Positions 1-4,587 of a stretch of 6,490 nt of DNA are shown in pieces. Position numbers and translations under genes: made by a program. Numbering within the stretch: position 1 is the stretch's first letter; each line of letters starts with the position of its first letter. The stretch covers positions 1-6,490 of the forward strand of contig JAFUWP010000039.1 of NCBI GenBank assembly GCA_017483405.1. Reading direction: 5' to 3'. Under the pieces are notes generated by a model that had not been told where the DNA came from, did not search any database, and saw only the letters and a program-made list of their open reading frames with translations. The DNA comes from Oscillospiraceae bacterium (GTDB lineage Bacteria; Bacillota; Clostridia; Oscillospirales; Ruminococcaceae).

Positions 1-4
1 GCAT

Positions 5-41
5 AAGTTCTGAATTCTGCACCGGATGGATTTCAGAATTT
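5..41. repeat. Imperfect inverted repeat of unknown role
   Basis: The arms AAGTTCTGAA (5-14) and TTCAGAATTT (32-41) can pair over 10 bp with one G-T wobble and a 17-nt loop. There is no T-tract after it. It lies just before the strong terminator and may be the 3' untranslated part of a plus-strand gene ending left of the window, or chance. A small GTCCGGAC palindrome follows at 51-58. Confidence 0.25.
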
Positions 42-61
42 ATCAAATCAGTCCGGACAGC

Positions 62-95
62 AAAAAGCCTCTCTTTTGACGGAGAGGCTTTTTTT
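62..95. terminator. Bidirectional rho-independent terminator after the GH5 gene
   Basis: GCCTCTC (67-73) pairs perfectly with GAGAGGC (82-88) around the 8-nt loop TTTTGACG. Flanking A5 (62-66) pairs with T's (89-93), extending the stem to 12 bp. Read on the plus strand the hairpin is followed by seven T's (89-95); on the minus strand by five. It lies 8 nt past the GH5 stop, so it ends that transcript. The longer plus-strand T-tract suggests it also serves a convergent gene just left of the window. Confidence 0.9.
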
Positions 96-103
96 GATTT
101 GCA

Positions 104-1945
104 TCAATCAAAATTCTGAATCAGGCCGACAATACGTTTCATAATCATGAGGGTATCTGCTGAGTCGGGGATTCCATTGTGATTGACATCGGCCGCTTTC
201 TGCTGTGCAGAAGAAATGTCTTCCTTGCCGAGCAGAGCCTTATTCAGGAAAACAACGTCTAAGATGTTGATTTCGCCGCTTTCATCCACATCACCGAGCG
301 TATAATTATCAGCAGGAGCAGAGCTTTCAGAAGGAACTTCCGAACTGGCTTCTGTTGCTTTTTCGGTAGTTTCTTCAGTTGTTTTTTCTGTAGGAACGGT
401 TTCAATCTGAACGGGGTCAGTCTTTCCGCCGGCATCGAGATTGCTCGACAGGCCGGATGCGTAGAATTCAGCTACAGTCAGGCCGGAATCACCAAGCTTG
501 TGCGCATGGTCAAGGCCGATGTAAGTGCCGTCAGTTGTCTGCCAGAGAGACGGTTCAAACAGACCGTATTTATCCTCATCCCAAGTCGTGAAGTCATAAC
601 CGAGCAGACCGCCGGTATCACCGGAGTTCGGATTCAAGCACCAGAATGTGTGATTGATATGATTATCAATCATGTAATCACGGAGCAGAGTCATCCATTT
701 TTCGTTCTTGCCGCCGTCCATGTGGCCGCCCCATTCACCGATGAGCAGAGGCGCAATATCCTTATCATTGATATATGCCCACGTATCATACCAGTAATCA
801 TCGAGCAGAGTCTGTGTTGTGAAATCCTTATTGAACCATGTCTGCTCGTAAACAGAAGGGCCGTAGTCATGCGGAGAATAGACAATCTGAGCGTTTTTCT
901 TGGCATCGCCGAAATCAATCGGATAATCCTTCACACCGCGCAGATTTCCGCCCCACCATGCGCCGTACCACGGAGAAACTTCCGCAGAGGCCTGCCATAT
1001 ATCAGCAGTATCGTAAGTTGCGCCTTTTTCGGTTTTCGGATATTGTTCCACACCTTCGATGAGAATCAGTGCATTCGGATTGACATTCAGAATCGAATTG
1101 CCGCATTCAGTAGCCGCATAAACCCAGTTATTCTCGACTTTGGAATCATCCCATCTTGCGATGCCATCCGGACAGGTTGTGCCGGAATAGCCGCGTTTTC
1201 CGTGCGGTTCGTTCTTGAGGTCGTATGCTAAGATAGTATCATCATTGGCATAGCGTTCGGCGAGCCATGTGATGGAGTCAATCCATTCCTGATAGGTTAC
1301 TTCGTGGCCGCCTTCGGTGATGGCCATTGTATCAGCGGCTTCACATTCCGGATTGTAATACCAAAGATTATAGTTATGACCGGAGTTATGAGCAGTCGGG
1401 CTGTGAACATCAATTAAGACTTTCAGACCGTACTGTTTCATTTTTTTCATCATGGTATCGAAAATATCAAGCGAATTCTTGAGGGTCTTGCCATCGGATT
1501 CCACGAAATCCTTGTTGATATTTCCGTAAGTACCGGCCTTTGTGACAGTACCATCCTCGCCGACAACATCCTGCGGCGGTTCGTAGCTTGCCTGCACACT
1601 CTGTACGGAATTCGGTTCGCCGTTCATCCATGAACACAGTAATTCTGTCGAAATCGGCATACGGATGATGTTAATCCCGTGATTGGCAACACTTTGCAGA
1701 AATGCATCACAATCGGCGGCATACATGCCATGTGCGCAGTTTTCGGAGCAGTTGAATCCGAACCAGTTCGCACCGGTAAGCCAGACTTCATTTCCGTCCT
1801 TATCGTAGAGACGGCTGCCGACAGCATGAAGCCAGTCATCATTGTTATCATCGACAGCGTTCGCCGGAACAAAGCCGGAAACTGTCATACCGGCACAGAG
1901 CACGAGCGCAGATATGCCTGCGGCCAGTTTTTTAAAAATTTGCAT
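104..1945 (-). CDS. Secreted GH5 endoglucanase with C-terminal dockerin (cellulosomal)
   Basis: A 613-residue predicted endo-beta-1,4-glucanase that cleaves internal bonds of cellulose outside the cell. Residues 1-30 are a signal peptide (KK, a hydrophobic core, cleavage probably after ANA). Residues about 38-495 form a GH5 barrel: R95 and H181 are conserved-type active-site residues, E246 in NEP is the acid/base, H359 lies in SPHDYG, and E404 in IGEWGG is the nucleophile. The pattern resembles subfamily GH5_1 (inference). A Thr/Glu/Ser-rich linker (about 507-547) leads to a two-repeat type I dockerin (about 549-610) with calcium-loop residues D552, D554, S556, D563 and D586, N588, N590, D597. 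No carbohydrate-binding module is visible. The start at 1945 is chosen because GAGGAGG (1960-1954) lies 8 nt upstream and the signal peptide begins there; an in-frame start at 1975 would add ten non-signal residues and has no such site. It has its own promoter and terminator. The stop is TGA. Exact substrate range cannot be read from sequence. Confidence 0.95.
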   Translation of the reverse strand: MQIFKKLAAGISALVLCAGMTVSGFVPANAVDDNNDDWLHAVGSRLYDKDGNEVWLTGANWFGFNCSENCAHGMYAADCDAFLQSVANHGINIIRMPISTELLCSWMNGEPNSVQSVQASYEPPQDVVGEDGTVTKAGTYGNINKDFVESDGKTLKNSLDIFDTMMKKMKQYGLKVLIDVHSPTAHNSGHNYNLWYYNPECEAADTMAITEGGHEVTYQEWIDSITWLAERYANDDTILAYDLKNEPHGKRGYSGTTCPDGIARWDDSKVENNWVYAATECGNSILNVNPNALILIEGVEQYPKTEKGATYDTADIWQASAEVSPWYGAWWGGNLRGVKDYPIDFGDAKKNAQIVYSPHDYGPSVYEQTWFNKDFTTQTLLDDYWYDTWAYINDKDIAPLLIGEWGGHMDGGKNEKWMTLLRDYMIDNHINHTFWCLNPNSGDTGGLLGYDFTTWDEDKYGLFEPSLWQTTDGTYIGLDHAHKLGDSGLTVAEFYASGLSSNLDAGGKTDPVQIETVPTEKTTEETTEKATEASSEVPSESSAPADNYTLGDVDESGEINILDVVFLNKALLGKEDISSAQQKAADVNHNGIPDSADTLMIMKRIVGLIQNFD

Positions 1946-1953
1946 AAAAATTA

Positions 1954-1960
1954 CCTCCTC
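1954..1960 (-). promoter_or_regulatory. Shine-Dalgarno site that sets the GH5 start
   Basis: The minus-strand GAGGAGG is a near-perfect anti-16S match 8 nt before the ATG at 1945. It settles the start in favour of the signal-peptide Met over the upstream in-frame start at 1975. Confidence 0.9.
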
Positions 1961-1989
1961 TGATTTTTCGTGCAATAGATGCTATTCTT

Positions 1990-2018
1990 ATTTTAACTTA
2001 TTTTTTACAGTTTGTCAA
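1990..2018 (-). promoter_or_regulatory. Sigma-A-type promoter of the GH5 cellulase
   Basis: Minus strand: -35 TTGACA (2018-2013, 6/6), a 17-nt spacer, and -10 TAAAAT (1995-1990, 5/6). The predicted transcription start is near 1983, giving a leader of about 38 nt before the ATG at 1945. The -35 lies in the last codons of the YlbJ-like gene and the upstream DNA is rich in A/T tracts, as in UP elements. A small AATAG/CTATT hairpin (1974-1986) sits at the predicted start of the leader; its role is unknown. I see no catabolite-repression operator I would defend. Confidence 0.75.
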
Positions 2019-3023
2019 TATTTTATCGAAAAAATCATATTTTTTCAGAACAAAAACAGACATCACCGCCAGACAGCAGGCCGGTACTGCACTCGGAGAA
2101 CTATGCGCTGAAATCTGCATTTCCGAAAGAAATACCGGAACACTCTCCGGAAACAGAAATTTCATACTCACCATACAAAGCAATCCGGAACTGACCGCCG
2201 TCAGGATTCTGCAAAGCCAGAACCTCCCCCAGCGAAGATGATTCTCACTGACGGCCACAATCTGACAGTGCACACACAGCCCTCCGAACGAAAGCAATCC
2301 GACTGCCATCGGCAGACTCCCTCCGGATTTCATATAATCAGATAACCGGCTGATTTCCAGAATGCTCCCGATAACAGCCGGAATTCTGCCCGTTATCCCT
2401 TCCAGAATCCCTTCAAACGCGCCGAATGCCAGAATCATACCGCAGATTTTCAGCATTGCAGAAGCGGCATTTTCCACGCTCTCGGTCAGCAGAACGGCAA
2501 ACGGCTTTCCCTCCGGATTTCCATCAGATACCAGATTCATCCGGCGAAGGAATATCCCTGCTGTCAGAAGGTTCGGCAGACTCAGCATCATCCAAAGCAG
2601 TAAGGCCGTCCGGATATTCCCTCCGACAGTCGCAAACAGAAATCCGAATCCGCATCCGAAACACGAATACAGCAGTTTTTCTTCCTGTTCTGCCGAAATT
2701 CTCCCCTCCTGATACATGCTGTGCAGAAGCTGTGCTCCCACCGGATAACCGCCCATCTGCGAAAATATCACAATCATCCATAAAACAGCATGATTTCCGC
2801 CGAGCCTCCGGAACGGCTTCGCCAGCCCTTCCAGAAAACCCGATTTCACACCGAATGAGGCCAGTATCGAAAATAAATATAATGACGGCAGAATCACCGT
2901 AATACACCGTTCTCCGGCATTCAGAATCCCCTGCCCTGCCTGCTGATGAAAATATACCGCACCGGCAAAGAGCATCAGCATTCCGGAAATCAGCAGTATC
3001 TGATAAGATTTCAGACTGTGCAT
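1998..3023 (-). CDS. ylbJ: YlbJ-like sporulation integral membrane protein
   Basis: A 341-residue polytopic membrane protein, read as the YlbJ family of nucleoside-recognition (Gate)-type proteins. YlbJ is needed for fully resistant spores in Bacillus; its transported substrate is not known. Hydrophobic segments lie near residues 8-26, 41-58, 79-97, 121-137, 139-160, 191-210, 238-259, 268-291 and 311-326. Diagnostic motifs are GYPVGAQLL (92-100), in the first Gate-like half, and SFGGLCVHCQ (245-254), close to the SFGGLSVH-type motif of YlbJ in the second half. It is somewhat shorter than Bacillus YlbJ (about 400 residues). I chose the ATG at 3023 because GGGTGAT (3034-3028) resembles the tail of a consensus SD; GTG 3032 and ATG 3029 are in-frame alternatives. 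It diverges from yqfC-yqfD, which belong to the same sporulation regulon in Bacillus. No terminator is visible before the GH5 gene, so some read-through is possible. Confidence 0.75.
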   Translation of the reverse strand: MHSLKSYQILLISGMLMLFAGAVYFHQQAGQGILNAGERCITVILPSLYLFSILASFGVKSGFLEGLAKPFRRLGGNHAVLWMIVIFSQMGGYPVGAQLLHSMYQEGRISAEQEEKLLYSCFGCGFGFLFATVGGNIRTALLLWMMLSLPNLLTAGIFLRRMNLVSDGNPEGKPFAVLLTESVENAASAMLKICGMILAFGAFEGILEGITGRIPAVIGSILEISRLSDYMKSGGSLPMAVGLLSFGGLCVHCQIVAVSENHLRWGRFWLCRILTAVSSGLLCMVSMKFLFPESVPVFLSEMQISAHSSPSAVPACCLAVMSVFVLKKYDFFDKILTNCKK

Positions 3024-3038
3024 AATCATCACCCGTAA

Positions 3039-3067
3039 AGCCTATGCCGGATTCTGAACTGATATTC
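3039..3067 (-). promoter_or_regulatory. Sigma-E-like promoter for the YlbJ-like gene (tentative)
   Basis: Minus strand: GAATATC (3067-3061) resembles the sigma-E -35 (kmATATT). A 14-nt spacer follows, then CATAGGCT (3046-3039), which matches the -10 consensus CATACAnT at 5 of its 7 specified positions. The start would fall near 3032, just ahead of or within the SD-like GGGTGAT, so the leader would be unusually short. Support comes from ylbJ being sigma-E dependent in Bacillus. Confidence 0.4.
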
Positions 3068-3096
3068 GCATATCCGGCCGGATTCCCTCATAGACT
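3068..3096 (+). promoter_or_regulatory. Sigma-E-like promoter for yqfC-yqfD (tentative)
   Basis: GCATATC (3068-3074) matches kmATATT at 6/7. A 14-nt spacer follows, then CATAGACT (3089-3096), which matches CATACAnT at all specified positions but one. Transcription would start near 3102-3103, at the edge of the CAGGGAG ribosome site. In Bacillus yqfC-yqfD is a sigma-E operon, which makes the match more credible than chance alone. Confidence 0.45.
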
Positions 3097-3100
3097 GCAA

Positions 3101-3107
3101 CAGGGAG
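3101..3107 (+). promoter_or_regulatory. Ribosome-binding site that decides the yqfC start
   Basis: CAGGGAG directly abuts the upstream TTG at 3108 (no spacing) but lies 9 nt before the TTG at 3117. The second TTG is therefore the better start and gives a protein opening with MPKKLK. Confidence 0.65.
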
Positions 3108-3116
3108 TTGATTGTT

Positions 3117-3371
3117 TTGCCGAAAAAATTAAAATCTGCCGTGAATGGCTGGGTCTATCTGGATACGTATCTGCATCTGCATGGCAACCGCCGGCTGAGA
3201 GTCGAAAACTGCCGGCGGATTCTGGAATATAACGAAGTGCTCGTCCGCCTCCAGACTTTCGATATGACTGTAGAAATCTGGGGTACGGGTCTGCGCGTGT
3301 TCGATTACAGTGACAGCAGTGTGATTGTCACCGGAAAAATATCTTCTGTAAATCTGACGGAAAAGAGTTGA
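3117..3371 (+). CDS. yqfC: Sporulation protein YqfC
   Basis: An 84-residue protein of the YqfC family (related to YabP), made in the mother cell during sporulation in Bacillus; its molecular role is not settled. The family pattern is clear: a basic N-terminus, then GNRRLRVENCRRILEY (about residues 23-38), matching the usual N-R-x-L-x-(I/V)-E-N-x-x-x-I-x-E-Y block. Alternating hydrophobic beta-strands follow (VRLQTF, TVEIWG, LRVFDY, VIVTGKISSV), with the typical I/V-x-G-x-I ending. There is no signal peptide or membrane segment. A TTG start at 3117 is preferred on ribosome-site spacing; an alternative TTG at 3108 would add three residues, and there is no ATG until well inside the conserved domain. 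The TGA stop lies 6 nt before the yqfD ATG, so the two genes are probably co-transcribed and translationally linked. Confidence 0.88.
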   Translation: MPKKLKSAVNGWVYLDTYLHLHGNRRLRVENCRRILEYNEVLVRLQTFDMTVEIWGTGLRVFDYSDSSVIVTGKISSVNLTEKS

Positions 3372-3377
3372 TATATT

Positions 3378-4397
3378 ATGCAGATTCGGGAATTCTGTGA
3401 TATTCAGGCGGAGGGCAGAAGTCCTTATCCGTTTATCAATGCCATCCGCCGGAGTCCGGTTTCCTGCGGAAATCAGTACTGCAAAGGCCGGATATTCTGT
3501 TTCCGGATTGCGCGGAAAGACCTTCCGGAGATTCAGCATCTTGCGGAAATTTATCATATCAAGCTGACTGTTTCCTATCCGGAATCGCTCATCGGCAGAT
3601 GTAAAAAATACAAATTCCGGATAGGCATTCCGCTGGGGATTCTGCTGAGTGTGCTGGTGATTTTCTATTACTCGAATACCGTTTCGGTGATTGAAATTCA
3701 GGGTACGGAACTTGTGAAAAATTCCGTGATTCTGTCACTTCTGGAAGAAGAAGGCGTTTCGCAGGGGACATGGATAACGGACATCGACATGAATCACTGT
3801 GAAACCGTACTTCGGGTGAAAATTCCGGAAGTGGCATGGGCAGGCATCCGGAGTGACGGAAACCGCCTTGTCGTGCAGGTCACGGAGGAAAAAGCCCATA
3901 TCCCGATGGTTCACGAACGGACACCATGCAATATTATTTCCAGATATAACGCGCAGATTACGGATGTGCGCGTTTACAGCGGACAGCTTCTGCGCCTTAT
4001 CGGGGATGGCGTTTCCGCCGGAGAGGTCATTGTCAGCGGTGTGATTTCGGATGATGCCGGACATGTCAGCTATCGCCACGCGCTGGGGAGTATTACAGGC
4101 ATCTACACGCAGAAAGCCGAACTGACTGCATATTTCACCGATACCCGTACCGAACAGACCGGCCGGCGCATCACACAGAAATGGTTTCAGCTATTCAACT
4201 TAAAAATCCCTCTGGGACTGCGCAGACCGGATTATACTGAATTTTCACAAAAAGAATTCTACACGCCGTTCTGTTTTTCCGGACATACACTTCCGGCAGG
4301 GATATTCCGGCGCACCACTTCTGAAAAACGGACTTCCGTCACAGAACATTCCGAAGATGAAACCCTTCTCGCCCTGAATGCCGATATTGTCCGCTAG
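3378..4397 (+). CDS. yqfD: Sporulation protein YqfD, ended early by an in-frame TAG
   Basis: The reading frame gives 339 residues of YqfD, a bitopic membrane protein made with YqfC in the mother cell under sigma-E in Bacillus. The soluble N-terminal part contains the family's G-x-x-P-x-x-FIN-type block (GRSPYPFIN, 13-21). One membrane segment spans about 81-100. A POTRA-like region follows (about 103-170: EIQGTELV, then GVSQGTWITDID, IPEVAWAGI, VVQVTEEK). The block at 192-223 (AQITDV, SGQLLRLIGDGVSAGEVIVSG) is the strongest YqfD signature. The ATG lies 6 nt after yqfC; its SD is weak (AAAGAG, 3362-3367), consistent with coupling. The TAG at 4395-4397 cuts the protein before its conserved C-terminus, and the same frame continues for 46 codons to TAA. 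Read through, the product would be 386 residues, close to the roughly 400 usual for the family. It may be a pseudogene, a sequencing error, a suppressed amber or a functional short form. Confidence 0.85.
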   Translation: MQIREFCDIQAEGRSPYPFINAIRRSPVSCGNQYCKGRIFCFRIARKDLPEIQHLAEIYHIKLTVSYPESLIGRCKKYKFRIGIPLGILLSVLVIFYYSNTVSVIEIQGTELVKNSVILSLLEEEGVSQGTWITDIDMNHCETVLRVKIPEVAWAGIRSDGNRLVVQVTEEKAHIPMVHERTPCNIISRYNAQITDVRVYSGQLLRLIGDGVSAGEVIVSGVISDDAGHVSYRHALGSITGIYTQKAELTAYFTDTRTEQTGRRITQKWFQLFNLKIPLGLRRPDYTEFSQKEFYTPFCFSGHTLPAGIFRRTTSEKRTSVTEHSEDETLLALNADIVR

Positions 4398-4538
4398 GAA
4401 AAAAATTTTCTTTCTTATGCAGTAGAAATTCTGGACTGTCAGAAAGAATATCTCCGGACGGAAACCGGCATCACCTGCCGGCTGACCTACACGCTCAAAG
4501 GCGAAATCGGCATGACTTCGGATTTCTTCGTCAAATAA
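4398..4538 (+). pseudogene. Detached C-terminal segment of yqfD
   Basis: Directly after the TAG at 4395-4397 the same frame stays open for 46 codons (starting EKNFLSYAVEIL, ending SDFFVK) to TAA at 4536-4538. The stretch CRLTYTLKGEIGM resembles the closing strand of YqfD proteins (hydrophobic-alternating, then V/L-x-x-E-I-G). The shared terminator begins right after that TAA, so the ancestral gene most likely ended here. No ribosome site or good start is seen for separate translation. Because the frame is unchanged, a point substitution (for example CAG to TAG) explains the break; an indel does not. Confidence 0.75.
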
Positions 4539-4567
4539 AAAACAGGACAGCCGGAGCTGTCCTGTTT
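4537..4567. terminator. Bidirectional terminator between yqfD and the GH9 gene
   Basis: AAACAGGACAG (4540-4550) and CTGTCCTGTTT (4557-4567) form an 11-bp perfect stem with the loop CCGGAG. On the minus strand it is followed by six T's (complement of 4542-4537), making it a good terminator for the GH9 gene, whose stop is 20 nt before it. On the plus strand the T-tract is weak (TTTATT), so it may stop yqfD less efficiently. Confidence 0.85.
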
Positions 4568-4587
4568 ATTCATGCAGTATTTCTGAA

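Noticed and set aside
500..1231. Long plus-strand open frame (243 codons) inside the GH5 gene
   Set aside because: It is antisense to the catalytic domain, has no family-like motifs or ribosome site, and exists because the real gene's codon use leaves that frame open.
2362..2907. Overlapping open frames (plus and minus) inside the YlbJ-like gene
   Set aside because: Low-complexity Pro/Ser/Arg-rich translations in shadow frames; the minus-strand membrane protein explains this DNA.
3044..3557. Plus-strand ORF at 3044-3232 and minus-strand ORF at 3129-3557
   Set aside because: Both overlap yqfC/yqfD in other frames. The recognisable YqfC and YqfD motifs take precedence.
2081..4380. Very frequent CCGGA/TTCCGG words in ylbJ and yqfC-yqfD, considered as an uptake or regulatory sequence
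   Set aside because: They fall in coding frames as common codon pairs (ATT-CCG, CCG-GAA, TCC-GGA, CGG-ATT), are not regularly spaced and show no conserved flanks, so they look like codon bias.
4395..4397. TAG as pyrrolysine or genome-wide stop recoding
   Set aside because: Only one such codon is seen, YqfD is not a known pyrrolysine protein, and no pyl genes or suppressor tRNA are in the window. Kept only as a check under the finding.
4398..4409. Run of seven A's then four T's right after the yqfD TAG, considered as a frameshift or slippery site
   Set aside because: The conserved tail is in the same frame as the gene, so no frameshift is needed; a homopolymer length error would break rather than restore the frame.
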